Assembly: GCA_002686085.1 (NCBI GenBank)
Contig: NZAC01000011.1
Location: 1 to 64,000, forward strand
Origin: Roseibacillus sp.
GTDB lineage: Bacteria > Verrucomicrobiota > Verrucomicrobiia > Verrucomicrobiales > Akkermansiaceae
Direction of reading: 5' to 3'
DNA length: 64,000 nt
Below the pieces are notes generated by a model. That model did no database searches, had not been told where the DNA came from, and was given only the letters and a program-made list of their open reading frames with translations. Both the position numbers and the translations under genes were made by a program. This document shows positions 17,532-26,858 of this stretch, piece after piece; position 1 is the stretch's first letter; each line of letters starts with the position of its first letter.

Positions 17532-19115
17532 ATGAAACATCCTCAACTATTTCTCCTCTCTCTTATCCTCATCCTTCTCTCCCTACCGACCTCGGCCCGG
17601 GACACCCTAAATGCGAGTGGATTCGTTTATGACGACCGCAATCGTAACGGAAAACGAGATCCGGGAGAACCAGGCCTGCCCAACGTCCTTGTTTCCAATC
17701 AGCGGGAGGTAGTCCCCACTGACGTGATGGGGCGCTGGACACTACCAGTCCGCGACGACTGCATCTTTTTCGTCATCAAGCCACGAGGCTGGATGCCGCC
17801 TGTCAGCGACCAACAACTCCCCCGTTTCTACTACCTGCACAAACCCAAGGGCTCACCACAAAGTAAGTTTCCCGGCGTAAAGCCAACCGGCCCCCTGCCT
17901 GCCTCGATTGACTTTCCCCTGACCCGTCAGGACGAACCCTTCAAGTTCAAGGCCCACTTCTTCGGCGATACCCAGTCACGCAATACCAAGGAACTCGACT
18001 TCATGGCGCGCGATACCATTCAGGAACTGATCGGAACGGATGCCGAATTTGGGGTGACTCTTGGAGACATTCTTTTTGATGATCTCTCTCTGTTTGAAAC
18101 ACACAACAGCATTGTAGCACTCGTAGGCGTGCCATGGTGGAACGTCATTGGTAACCACGACCTCAATTTTGATGCTCCTGATGACAGAACCTCGGACGAA
18201 ACCTTTGAGCGAGTCTATGGCCCTCCCTACCACGCCTTTACGTGGGGACCGGTAAATTTCGTTGTCCTGGACAACGTGATGTGGGGTGGTTCAAAAAAAT
18301 CGGGAGGAACCGGTGGCTACACGGGAGAACTGGGCGAGGAGCAATTGGCCTTTCTCGAGAACCTGCTCCCCCATCTTCCGGAAAACGAACTGCTCATGCT
18401 GATGATGCATATTCCTCTCAAGACCTCGGAGTCACCCCTCACTCCCAGCCCGGAACGCGACCGCCTGTTCCGCCTGATTGAAAAACGCCCCTACACCATG
18501 TCCATCTCAGGCCACACCCACTGGCACGCCCACATGTTCCTCGATGAGAAGGACGGCTGGAAGGGAAAGAAGCCACACCACCATGTCGTCAACATCACAG
18601 TCTGCGGAAGCTGGTGGCGGGGAGAACCAGACGAACTCGGCATTCCTCACTCCCTGGGAAGGGATGGAGCCCCCCGCGGCTACTCTACCATCACCTTTGA
18701 TGGAAATCAGGCAGTGGTCGATTTCAAGGCCAGTCGGCGTCCGGCTGATTATCAACTCCGCGTCGAAGCCCCCTCCGTGGTCAAAAAAGGAACTGAAAAG
18801 GTCACTGTCTACGCCAATGTTTTCAACGGATCCCGCCACTCCAAGGTTCGAATGCGCCTTGGAAAGAACGGTCAATGGGTCACCCTTCTCAAAAGCGTGG
18901 AACCCGACCCGGACTTTCTTGCCCTGAAGAAGCGGGAGGATAGCCGTCGCGACAAACTGGAAGGTATCAACCTGCCTGGCGCCGTGCCGTCCCACCATCT
19001 CTGGAAGGCGAGTCTCCCGCTCAAGGATCTCCAGGGTGTTCACCGGCTCTGGGTCCAGACCGAAGACATGTACGGTCGAACGTACGATGCCTCACACGTT
19101 ATCAGGATCGAGTAA
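17532..19115 (+). CDS. exported calcineurin-like metallophosphoesterase
   Basis: Exported hydrolase of 527 residues with a signal peptide ending at about residue 22 (PTSA-R). An SdrD-like beta domain follows, with VYDDRNRNGKRDPGEPGLPN. The metallophosphoesterase core shows the metal-binding blocks HFFGDTQ, TLGDILFDD, VIGNHDLN, MMHIPL and SGHTHWHAHM. A C-terminal beta domain (about 400-527) completes the family's usual three-part layout. It should cleave phosphomono- or phosphodiesters outside the cytoplasm using two metal ions. The sulfatase gene 53 nt downstream on the same strand suggests joint use in breaking down decorated polymers or scavenging phosphate. The substrate is not known. Confidence 0.92.
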   Translation: MKHPQLFLLSLILILLSLPTSARDTLNASGFVYDDRNRNGKRDPGEPGLPNVLVSNQREVVPTDVMGRWTLPVRDDCIFFVIKPRGWMPPVSDQQLPRFYYLHKPKGSPQSKFPGVKPTGPLPASIDFPLTRQDEPFKFKAHFFGDTQSRNTKELDFMARDTIQELIGTDAEFGVTLGDILFDDLSLFETHNSIVALVGVPWWNVIGNHDLNFDAPDDRTSDETFERVYGPPYHAFTWGPVNFVVLDNVMWGGSKKSGGTGGYTGELGEEQLAFLENLLPHLPENELLMLMMHIPLKTSESPLTPSPERDRLFRLIEKRPYTMSISGHTHWHAHMFLDEKDGWKGKKPHHHVVNITVCGSWWRGEPDELGIPHSLGRDGAPRGYSTITFDGNQAVVDFKASRRPADYQLRVEAPSVVKKGTEKVTVYANVFNGSRHSKVRMRLGKNGQWVTLLKSVEPDPDFLALKKREDSRRDKLEGINLPGAVPSHHLWKASLPLKDLQGVHRLWVQTEDMYGRTYDASHVIRIE

Positions 19116-19168
19116 ATTTCCCCCTTTCACAATCACCCACAAATCGTCAGAACCAAGCACCGAGAACC

Positions 19169-20575
19169 ATGTCCAAATCCTCCATTCCTGCCCTTCTCTT
19201 CGCCTTTCTCCTTCTCTCTCTACCAACTTTATACGGGGAGAGCTCCCCTCCCAATATCATCCTGCTTTATGCCGACGATCTCGGTTACACTGATCTTTCC
19301 TGCCAAGGATCAGATTATTACCGTACACCCAATATTGACCGCCTTGCCAAAGAGGGCATGACGTTCACAAACGCCTACGCGGCTGCAGCCAATTGCGCGC
19401 CCTCCCGAGCCTCCCTTATGACCGGCCTCTACACTCCGAGACATGGAGTTTTCACGGTCGGCAATTCAGACCGCGGGAAAGCCGCTCACCGGCGCCTTAT
19501 CCCGGCTACCAATAAAACGGTCTTAACGAGAGACTTGCCAACAATGGCGCAAATTCTCAAGCACGCCGGCTACCGGACCGCAGTAGCCGGAAAGTGGCAT
19601 CTTTCCGATGATCCCATCCCGTATGGCTTTGATACCAACTTCGGAGGCCTCAAATGGGGAGCCCCAAAATCCTACTTTTCCCCATATCGTAATCCCAAGC
19701 TGAAGGATGGACCCAAGGGAGAACACCTACCGGCTCGCCTTGCTACTGACCTCTGCCACTGGATTCGTAAAGCCGAGGAGAAAAATGAGCGCTTCTTTGT
19801 CTACTTCCCCTTTTACTCCGTACACACGCCAATCCAGGCCCGCGCAGATCTCACCGCTAAGTACAACGGAAAATCGGGCACCCACCACCGCAACGCCAAA
19901 TACGCCGCAATGGTCGAAGCGATGGACCTCGCGGTTGGGCAGATCCTCGACCTTCTGGATGAACTCAAACTTGCCAGCAACACCCTTGTGGTCTTTACCT
20001 CCGACAACGGCCCACATGGAGGAGTCTCTAATGCCAGACCCCTTCGCGGGTCCAAGGGCATGTTCTACGAGGGCGGCATCCGCGAACCATTTCTCGTGCG
20101 CTGGCCGGGTAAGATCAAGGCCTCCACCCGAATCGCAACACCAATTCACCAAATTGACCTCCTGCCAACCTTCGCGGCGCTGGGCAAAGCCAAAGCCCCA
20201 GAGAAGTTGGATGGAGTTGATCTAAGCCCGATCTTTCAAGGGAACCCCATTCCTGAACGCTCCCTGTTCTGGCATTTCCCAGCCTACCTCCAGGGATACG
20301 GCAAGGATCTTGGCTCGCCCTTTGAACACTTTCGGACCACTCCATGCGGGGTTGTCAGGCATGGGGAATGGAAATTAATTGAATATTTCGAGGACGGCGC
20401 CCTGGAACTCTACAACCTCCGGGAAGATCCCTCTGAAAAACAAAACAGGTCCGCTGAAAAAACACAGGTCCGCGACGAACTTCACCGCTTGATGAAATCG
20501 TGGCGCAGTGAGACCCAGGCCGTCGTGCCGCGCAAAAAAAATCCAAAATTCGAGCACAATAAAGGGGCTAATTAA
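19169..20575 (+). CDS. exported sulfatase, Cys-type
   Basis: Arylsulfatase-family hydrolase of 468 residues that removes sulfate from a polysaccharide or other ester. A signal peptide (about 1-23) is followed by NIILLYADDLGY, with the metal-binding Asp pair. The formylglycine site is Cys76 in the signature C-A-P-S-R. Later blocks AVAGKWHL, FTSDNGPHGG and REPFLVRWPGKIK are typical. The Cys must be converted to formylglycine by a separate enzyme that is not in this window. It follows the phosphoesterase gene closely. Sulfatases in large numbers are typical of marine PVC bacteria that degrade sulfated glycans. Confidence 0.94.
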   Translation: MSKSSIPALLFAFLLLSLPTLYGESSPPNIILLYADDLGYTDLSCQGSDYYRTPNIDRLAKEGMTFTNAYAAAANCAPSRASLMTGLYTPRHGVFTVGNSDRGKAAHRRLIPATNKTVLTRDLPTMAQILKHAGYRTAVAGKWHLSDDPIPYGFDTNFGGLKWGAPKSYFSPYRNPKLKDGPKGEHLPARLATDLCHWIRKAEEKNERFFVYFPFYSVHTPIQARADLTAKYNGKSGTHHRNAKYAAMVEAMDLAVGQILDLLDELKLASNTLVVFTSDNGPHGGVSNARPLRGSKGMFYEGGIREPFLVRWPGKIKASTRIATPIHQIDLLPTFAALGKAKAPEKLDGVDLSPIFQGNPIPERSLFWHFPAYLQGYGKDLGSPFEHFRTTPCGVVRHGEWKLIEYFEDGALELYNLREDPSEKQNRSAEKTQVRDELHRLMKSWRSETQAVVPRKKNPKFEHNKGAN

Positions 20576-20789
20576 CCCTTTTGAGTCTCGTAGCCGTAGG
20601 AAGTTAGGCAATTGACCACGCCACCTGGGGCCAGGAGCGAAGGTTTCCACCTTGCCCGGACCCACGCAGGACTTAGTCTTGGGGCACTAAGTGTTTTTAC
20701 TTTGTCTGCTCTCGGAAAGGAACGGTTCAGTCGCGCCTCACCAGCACTCTGCATTTTTCCGAGGTGCAACCCGAGTCTCCGCCTTGGCG

Positions 20790-23700
20790 ATGACTTTCAT
20801 ATGGATTACACTAACCGCCGTCGTCGCGAGAGCAGCCGAACAATTTCTCATCACTCCTGTAGCCGTCACTTCTGATTCCTCTGTCACGGATCTCTTCCCT
20901 GCAGCCAACCTCATTGACAACAGTGGGCTGTCACCAATCCCTACCCTCGAGACTTACCGGGCCGCCCAACACGACTCAGCCAGCCCCTCCCGGTCATGGG
21001 CTACCGCTGCTCCTCGCGGAGTTCGTGATTATTTCGCTGGACGCACTCCTGACCCTGTTCTCACCTTTACTCTCCCGGACCTATATCAGATTACCCACCT
21101 CGTCGTCTGGGGATTCTATTACACTTCGCCCAACAACTCCGAAGCCAGCGCCTTCACGCTCGAGTTTTCTTCCGATGGCGGCGCAACCTGGTCGGGTCTT
21201 GAGGAAATCATTCACCAACAGACCGCTCAGGAAAGTGAAGCCATTCCACTAAGCCGTAGATTCCAAGCGAATGCGGTCCGAGTCACAATTACCGACAATC
21301 ACTACTCGTCTCAGGGAATTGGTGGAGAGCGGGTTGGTCTCGGCGAAATCAAGTTCCTTGCGGAATCTCCAGCCGGGCCGGACCCAACGATTTTTCTTCG
21401 GCCTCTGGTAGACTTTGGAAATACCCCTGCCGGAGAACCGATACCCGAGCGCAGTCTTGAGATCGAGAACACCGGGAGCCAACCCCTGGTTATCGAGAGC
21501 CCCTTGTCTGCACCTCCCTTTGAGATAGGCGGCAGTTCCCTTGAAATCCCCCCCGGGCAAGTCGGTAGCCTTGCGATTACATTACCCAGGATCGAGGGCT
21601 GCCACCTCTCGAGTCTTGAGCTGTCGACCAACGACCCGCTGCGCCCGACCGTCTCGGTAAGCCTGATCGGCGCCTACAACTGCATTCCAAGACAGCCATC
21701 CCAACCAGATCTGCTTCCAAGGGAAGGCACCTTCGTCGACCCTTTTGAGGTCACCATGAGTAGTGAAGACCCGGGAGTGATTGTCTACACGACTGACGGC
21801 TCCCTGCCGACCTCGGAGAACGGAACGCCCTACACTGGACCCGTTCAGGTGAGTTCTTCAACACCAATTCGCGCAAGCGTGATCTGGGGTGGAACTGTCT
21901 CAAAACCACAAACAAAGAGCTACGTGCGGCTGTCAGGAGGACTGGAAAACTACACTTCTTCCCTTCCAATCGCAATTATTGAGAACTTTGGGGGCGGCGA
22001 AATTCCCAATCGGGGATGGTCATTCGACACCCAAACTTCTGCTGGTCTTCAGCAACTACCTCGCCAACCTGCCTGCCTCCATCTAATCGATATTGATCCG
22101 GAATCCGGCACGGCAGCGATCACAGGAATTCACGACCTCACCGAGAGAATCGGCATAAGAGTTCGCGGCTCATTTTCCTCAACTTGGAATCCAAAACCAT
22201 ACTCAGTGGAAACCTGGGACGAATACAATTCGGACAAGAATACGACTCCTCTCGGTCTCCCGGGAGAATCCGACTGGATCATGTACTATCCCCACCCTCT
22301 GTATGATCGCCAGCTCATTGCCAACACGTTCTCTTGGGAGCTCTCGCGGCTTACAGGGCGCTACGGAACACGATATCGACTAGTAGACACATTTATTAAC
22401 CAGGACGGAGGGGACCTTACTCCCGCAGACCGCATAGGTGTCTACGCCTTCGCCGAAAAGGTCACCCGGGATGCTGATAGAATCAATTTTGAGCCCCTCT
22501 CCGAGGATGGAAGCACAGGTGGATGGCTTCTGAGCATCAATCGAATGGACCCTATTCCTATTGGAGGGTTTCCGGCAGAGAATGGAGCGATGAGCCCTCA
22601 GTTTTTCCACACTGCTGGACCTGATCGCATCTTGCAGACCTCTCCTAACCAGCTCAACAACGAGAATGACGATGATATCCCAAGCCAATACAATGGATTT
22701 CTCAACTTCGAGAACCCCAACGGCTATCGGATCAATGCGGCCCAGCGGAATACTATCGAAACATGGTTTAGGGAATTCGAGGACACTTTATACGACGACA
22801 CTCGGTGGCTTGATCCAGAGGAGGGCTATCGGCGCTACCTCGACACAAGGGATTTCATCGATTACTTTCATCTAAATGTTCTGGCGAAACACGGGGACAG
22901 CATGGCCCTGAGCCTTTTCCCATGGGTCTCTTCCCAAGATCGCAAGCTCAGGATTGGTCCGATCTGGGATTATAATCTGGGGGCCTACTGGACAGAAGCT
23001 ACCGGGGATTTGTTCTACCAGGATGACCGCCTCTGGTATCCCCGCCTCTTTGAAGATCCCAGATTTCTCCGGGAATATATTGACCGATGGTATGAACTAC
23101 GTCGCGGCCCATTCTCCACCTCGAATCTGATCGAACTCGTCAACGAGCAAGCTCGTGAGTTCACCTCCGAGATGGCTGTCCAGCAGGGAACGACCGCCCA
23201 AGAATGGTCAACCGAATTGACAGGAATGCGCAACTACCTTTCCGCCCGAACCAGTTGGATTGATTCGCAGTTTTTCAGACCTCCGACATTCAGTCATCCG
23301 GGAGGGCCTGTGAGCGGACGATTTTACCTTACTATTTCAAACAACACCGGAGAGTCTGGCACGATTTTCTACACTCTTGATGGGAGCGACCCTGCTGATG
23401 GCAGGGGTCGCCGCTTCTCCCGCCCCATCTCTTTTCCGGAAACAGCTCATGTCAGATCTCGTATTCGCTCAACTGATGGGGAGTGGTCCGCCCTGAACGA
23501 GGCATTCTATGTTACTGGCATACCTCCAACCGCCGGAGACCTCGTTCTCTCGGAAATCATGTACAATCCCACGGGAGACCCGGAGGCCGAATTTCTCGAA
23601 CTTCTAAATACCAGCTCAAACACCGCACTCGATCTGACCCTCCTTCGTTTTACAGAGGGAATTGACTTTACCTTCCCGATTGGCTCCACACTCGCGCCAG

Positions 23701-24368
23701 GCGAAAGGATTCTCGTGGTCCGCAACCAGGACGCGTTCGAGGCCGTCCACGGCCCTGGACTCCCGGTAGCCGGGGAATTCCAAACGGATAGCGCCCTGAG
23801 CAACCGCGGGGAGCGTCTCACCCTGATTGATTCTGAGGGCAGCATCCTGCTCGATTTTAATTATGGAGACGACCCTCCATGGCCAGAGCCTACCGATGGC
23901 GATGGCTATTCGCTCGTCCTTATGAATCCGCTTTCCAACCCTGATCATGCCTCCAACACGAGCTGGCGGAGCAGCAGAAGTATTGATGGCAATCCGGGTG
24001 AAGATGATCTGGTCACCTTTACGGGCAGTCCAAGTGATGACCGCGATGGCGATGGCATCCCAGCTATGGTCGAATTTCTTCTTGGAGCGTCAGACCTCAG
24101 GGGGAACCGGCTATCCGATTTCTTTGCCTGCAATCCTACTGCGGATGGGGAAACTGAATTACTTCTAGCCTTCAGTCTCGCAGCCCGGAATCTGAGTTTC
24201 CCTACACTCGAGTTTAGCGATGACCTCGAGTCCTGGGAAGACGTCACCGCGGCCTCTTTCTTAGACGAGCATCTCCCCGAAGGCCGCGTCCGTTACCGAT
24301 GGATTCTTCCTGCGCCCCAGCCAGCAAGCCGCTACTTCCGCATCAAGGCAATACAAACAACTCCCTAG
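20790..24368 (+). CDS. large exported CotH-kinase-domain protein with chitobiase-like and lamin-tail domains
   Basis: Exported multidomain protein of 1192 residues. The ATG at 20790 gives a clear signal peptide (MTFIWITLTAVVARA-A). An upstream GTG at 20691 would add 33 unrelated residues. Domains in order: a discoidin-like beta domain (about 50-190); a choice-of-anchor/ASPM-like domain (LVDFGNTPAGEPIPERSLEIENTGSQPL); a chitobiase C-terminal-like repeat (VIVYTTDGSLPTSENGTPYTGPV); the CotH kinase-like domain (about 420-790, with FAEKV near the ATP site region and IGPIWDYNLG); a second chitobiase-like repeat (IFYTLDGSDPADG); a lamin-tail domain (LVLSEIMYNPTGDPEAEFLELLN); and a C-terminal verrucomicrobial-type tail with a Asp-rich DRDGDGIPAMVEFLLG motif. 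It is probably surface bound. Protein phosphorylation is known for spore CotH, but activity here is untested. Confidence 0.85.
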   Translation: MTFIWITLTAVVARAAEQFLITPVAVTSDSSVTDLFPAANLIDNSGLSPIPTLETYRAAQHDSASPSRSWATAAPRGVRDYFAGRTPDPVLTFTLPDLYQITHLVVWGFYYTSPNNSEASAFTLEFSSDGGATWSGLEEIIHQQTAQESEAIPLSRRFQANAVRVTITDNHYSSQGIGGERVGLGEIKFLAESPAGPDPTIFLRPLVDFGNTPAGEPIPERSLEIENTGSQPLVIESPLSAPPFEIGGSSLEIPPGQVGSLAITLPRIEGCHLSSLELSTNDPLRPTVSVSLIGAYNCIPRQPSQPDLLPREGTFVDPFEVTMSSEDPGVIVYTTDGSLPTSENGTPYTGPVQVSSSTPIRASVIWGGTVSKPQTKSYVRLSGGLENYTSSLPIAIIENFGGGEIPNRGWSFDTQTSAGLQQLPRQPACLHLIDIDPESGTAAITGIHDLTERIGIRVRGSFSSTWNPKPYSVETWDEYNSDKNTTPLGLPGESDWIMYYPHPLYDRQLIANTFSWELSRLTGRYGTRYRLVDTFINQDGGDLTPADRIGVYAFAEKVTRDADRINFEPLSEDGSTGGWLLSINRMDPIPIGGFPAENGAMSPQFFHTAGPDRILQTSPNQLNNENDDDIPSQYNGFLNFENPNGYRINAAQRNTIETWFREFEDTLYDDTRWLDPEEGYRRYLDTRDFIDYFHLNVLAKHGDSMALSLFPWVSSQDRKLRIGPIWDYNLGAYWTEATGDLFYQDDRLWYPRLFEDPRFLREYIDRWYELRRGPFSTSNLIELVNEQAREFTSEMAVQQGTTAQEWSTELTGMRNYLSARTSWIDSQFFRPPTFSHPGGPVSGRFYLTISNNTGESGTIFYTLDGSDPADGRGRRFSRPISFPETAHVRSRIRSTDGEWSALNEAFYVTGIPPTAGDLVLSEIMYNPTGDPEAEFLELLNTSSNTALDLTLLRFTEGIDFTFPIGSTLAPGERILVVRNQDAFEAVHGPGLPVAGEFQTDSALSNRGERLTLIDSEGSILLDFNYGDDPPWPEPTDGDGYSLVLMNPLSNPDHASNTSWRSSRSIDGNPGEDDLVTFTGSPSDDRDGDGIPAMVEFLLGASDLRGNRLSDFFACNPTADGETELLLAFSLAARNLSFPTLEFSDDLESWEDVTAASFLDEHLPEGRVRYRWILPAPQPASRYFRIKAIQTTP

Positions 24369-24778
24369 GCGGGCACCTTGCCTTTCATATAAACGATCCG
24401 CTGCTTTTCGCTTCACGGGTATTTACCGGCGCAGATACGAAGTAAAAGTCAGGCGCCCCCTGAGACGCCCCTTGGTCAACACTTCAGAATAATAAATCCG
24501 TCGAGTAGATCACTTATCGCTAGCGATTTGTCTCCTAACACCAATCTAGGAAGGACCAAGTGTGACAAGAGATACAATTGTAAGGTGAAAAGACGACTCC
24601 CAAGGAAAGGGTGGGCCCTAGACGGTCTCTGGAAAGGCAGTATTCCATAAAGGGCCGAGACTCAGGCCGTGCTTCACTGAACAGGGGATGCTGCGCCCCA
24701 TGCTCTCTGACCCGCACAAGAGGCCTCTCTCAAGATCAGGGAAAAACTTGAGGTTAACTGCTCGCCGAGGCAACCTGA
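24369..24778 (+). other. 410-bp intergenic region with a 12-bp perfect palindrome
   Basis: No convincing gene was found here. A perfect palindrome atcgctagcgat lies at 24516-24527. Two partly overlapping open stretches (24535-24717 and 24618-24803, minus strand) lack any recognisable motif. The region probably carries the control sequences for the Cys-rich exported protein gene downstream. Confidence 0.5.
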
Positions 24779-25426
24779 ATGGGCATTGGATGCTATCCAA
24801 CAATTGTGAAGGCGCTCTTCTTATTCCTATTTCTTTGCATCGCGAATTATTCCCACGGGGAAGAAAAGAAACAGGCTTCCTCTCCTACCTCGGAACACGA
24901 AGGAGCCACCCAACTATGCCCACTCTGCAAAATGCCTGGCAGGGCCAACCTGTTTGCCGGAACCGTGAGCAGATGTCCTCTGACTTGCTCCAAGCTTTGC
25001 TGTAAGGGCAAGTCAATTGTCCTCGTCATTGAGGGAATCATCGATTCAAACGGAGCCAGTCAAATCAACAGCGCACTCTCGGTTCTTGACGGGGTGCAGC
25101 CACAGAATACCAGTCCAGACTCAAGCCATGTGAGAATCAGGTATGCTCCGAAGAAAATAACGAAAGAAAAGCTGCGAGACATCATCCGCCGCTGCGGCTT
25201 TGGAATAACCGGAGAACAGGAGACTTATGCGATTGAAGGGCTGAACACCCAGGCATTGGCGGATGAAGTAGAGGCGGCGATACGCAAAGAGCCTGGCATT
25301 GCCTCGATTGAAGCCGTCTGCCATATAAACCAAAAGGCGATTGTAGTGTTCGACCCCCTCAAAACCAGTACTCAGAAGATCGCTACAGCGATCAATTCCA
25401 CGCCTTGCAGGGTGATGCGACCCTGA
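24779..25426 (+). CDS. exported Cys-rich protein with two HMA-like domains lacking the metal CxxC
   Basis: Protein of 215 residues, not firmly identified. A signal peptide (about 1-27) is followed by a Cys-rich segment with C47, C50, C66, C70, C74 and C75. Two domains follow with the alternating beta-alpha pattern of heavy-metal-associated (HMA) folds: VLVIEGIIDSNGASQINSAL (about 81-155) and ETYAIEGLNTQALADEVEAAIRKEP (about 156-215). Both lack the usual metal-binding CxxC in the first loop, where the sequence reads GIIDSNGA and GLNTQA. A strong hairpin begins right after the stop codon. Metal handling is plausible because of the Cys-rich segment but is only inferred. There is no neighbouring metal-transport gene. 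Confidence 0.7.
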   Translation: MGIGCYPTIVKALFLFLFLCIANYSHGEEKKQASSPTSEHEGATQLCPLCKMPGRANLFAGTVSRCPLTCSKLCCKGKSIVLVIEGIIDSNGASQINSALSVLDGVQPQNTSPDSSHVRIRYAPKKITKEKLRDIIRRCGFGITGEQETYAIEGLNTQALADEVEAAIRKEPGIASIEAVCHINQKAIVVFDPLKTSTQKIATAINSTPCRVMRP

Positions 25427-25448
25427 AAGCGTCGTCTGGGCGACGCTT
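25427..25448 (+). terminator. hairpin just after the Cys-rich protein gene
   Basis: A perfect 8-bp stem (aagcgtcg/cgacgctt) with a 6-nt loop starts on the base after the stop codon. No long T-run follows, so it may be a weak terminator or a 3'-end stabilising hairpin. Confidence 0.5.
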
Positions 25449-25616
25449 GGTCACTTGCAAAAAAGAAGTCTACTGCGGGAAAAGCTCGGGTCCTCGCCCA
25501 CTGTTCACCCTATGGGCCGTCTGGAATTCCGTCTGTCAGCGAAAACACGTTTTTTCTAGCCACCAGCGAGTCTTCCCTATTCGATTCCCTGCAACCAGAA
25601 ATCACCACGCGCACGT

Positions 25617-26747
25617 ATGTCTCAGGTAAACATTGCTATTATCGGACTCGGATTCGGGGCCGAGTTCATTCCTATCTACCAGCGCCATCCTCGGGCAAAC
25701 ATGTATGCGATTTGCCAACGCACTGAGGAAACTCTTAATGAGATTGGCGATAAGTATGGCGTAGAAAAACGCTATCAGAACTACGATGATGTTCTCCGGG
25801 ATCCAGAGATCACGGCAGTTCATATCAACACCCCGATTCCCAACCATGGCGAACAATCCATTGCTGCGCTTGAAGCAGGAAAGCACGTAGCCTGCACAGT
25901 TCCTATGGCCACCAGTTTGAAGGAGTGTGAGGAAATCGTCCGTCTCTCAAAGGCAAACGGTCTTAAATATATGATGATGGAGACCGTGGTCTACGCACGG
26001 GAGTTTCTCTACATGAAGGAGCTCTATGATAGCGGGGAGCTCGGCAAGGTTCAGTTTCTCAAGGCCTCTCACCAACAGGACATGGACGGCTGGCCCGGTT
26101 ACTGGCCCGGCCTGCCTCCGATGCACTATGCCACACACTGCGTCGGACCAGTTCTGGGCCTGACCCGCGGAGAAGCCGAATACGTCTCATGCTTTCCTTC
26201 TGGTACTATTCGTGAGGAGATGCACGAATGCTACAATTCCCCGTTCGCAGTGGAAAGCTGCCATATCAAGTTCCGGAATAGTGACCTGACTGGATTTGTC
26301 TATCGGTCCCTATTTGATGTGGCTCGCCAGTATCGGGAATCTTTCGAGGTCTATGGTGAAAAGAAATCGGTTGAATGGCCTCTCATCGAGGGCAAACCAT
26401 TGGTGGTGCACACCGCCAAAAAGCCCGAGCCTGAGATTCCAGAAGAAGTTGAGTCGCCCGACTTTGGGCATCTGCTTCCAGAGGAAGTTGCCCCCTTCAC
26501 CACCGGGGGAGTCTACGGAGGAGATACCGGAGAAGATCACCTGTCCTTTACCCAAGGAGCAGGGCATGGTGGCTCTCACCCCCACCTCGCCCATCAGTTT
26601 GTCAACATGGTGACCACGGGTGAGGATGCCTATCCCAATGCGGTCGAGTCTGCAAATATCACGTGCACTGGAATCCTCGCCCATGAATCCGCCCTCAAGG
26701 GTGGAGAGCTCATGAAGCTTCCAAGCTGGAGCCTCCGAGAGCAATAG
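25617..26747 (+). CDS. Gfo/Idh/MocA family oxidoreductase
   Basis: NAD(P)-dependent sugar or cyclitol oxidoreductase of 376 residues. The N-terminal Rossmann motif GLGFGAEF is at residues 10-17. The segments AVHINTPIPNHGEQSIAALEAGKHVACTVPMA (about 67-98) follow the family pattern, although the common EKP appears as TVPMA, so the usual catalytic Lys of this motif is missing. The C-terminal domain has HYATHCVGPVLGL and GHGGSHPHLAHQFV, typical of the second half. No signal peptide is present. It stands between an exported Cys-rich protein and an anchored helical protein, with no clear pathway context. The substrate is not predictable. Confidence 0.9.
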   Translation: MSQVNIAIIGLGFGAEFIPIYQRHPRANMYAICQRTEETLNEIGDKYGVEKRYQNYDDVLRDPEITAVHINTPIPNHGEQSIAALEAGKHVACTVPMATSLKECEEIVRLSKANGLKYMMMETVVYAREFLYMKELYDSGELGKVQFLKASHQQDMDGWPGYWPGLPPMHYATHCVGPVLGLTRGEAEYVSCFPSGTIREEMHECYNSPFAVESCHIKFRNSDLTGFVYRSLFDVARQYRESFEVYGEKKSVEWPLIEGKPLVVHTAKKPEPEIPEEVESPDFGHLLPEEVAPFTTGGVYGGDTGEDHLSFTQGAGHGGSHPHLAHQFVNMVTTGEDAYPNAVESANITCTGILAHESALKGGELMKLPSWSLREQ

Positions 26748-26858
26748 AAGCTCACCGAGCCTCTACGCGCCCAACGAATGTGTCTTGCACGGCCCAGCGC
26801 CACACCCTCACCCCGCCCTCTCTGCTGACTCTGAAGTTGCTTCCCCACGAATCCAGTC

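Noticed and set aside
24688-25005. Plus-strand open frame of 105 codons overlapping the Cys-rich protein gene
   Set aside because: It overlaps the start of the better-supported gene with signal peptide and has no recognisable feature.
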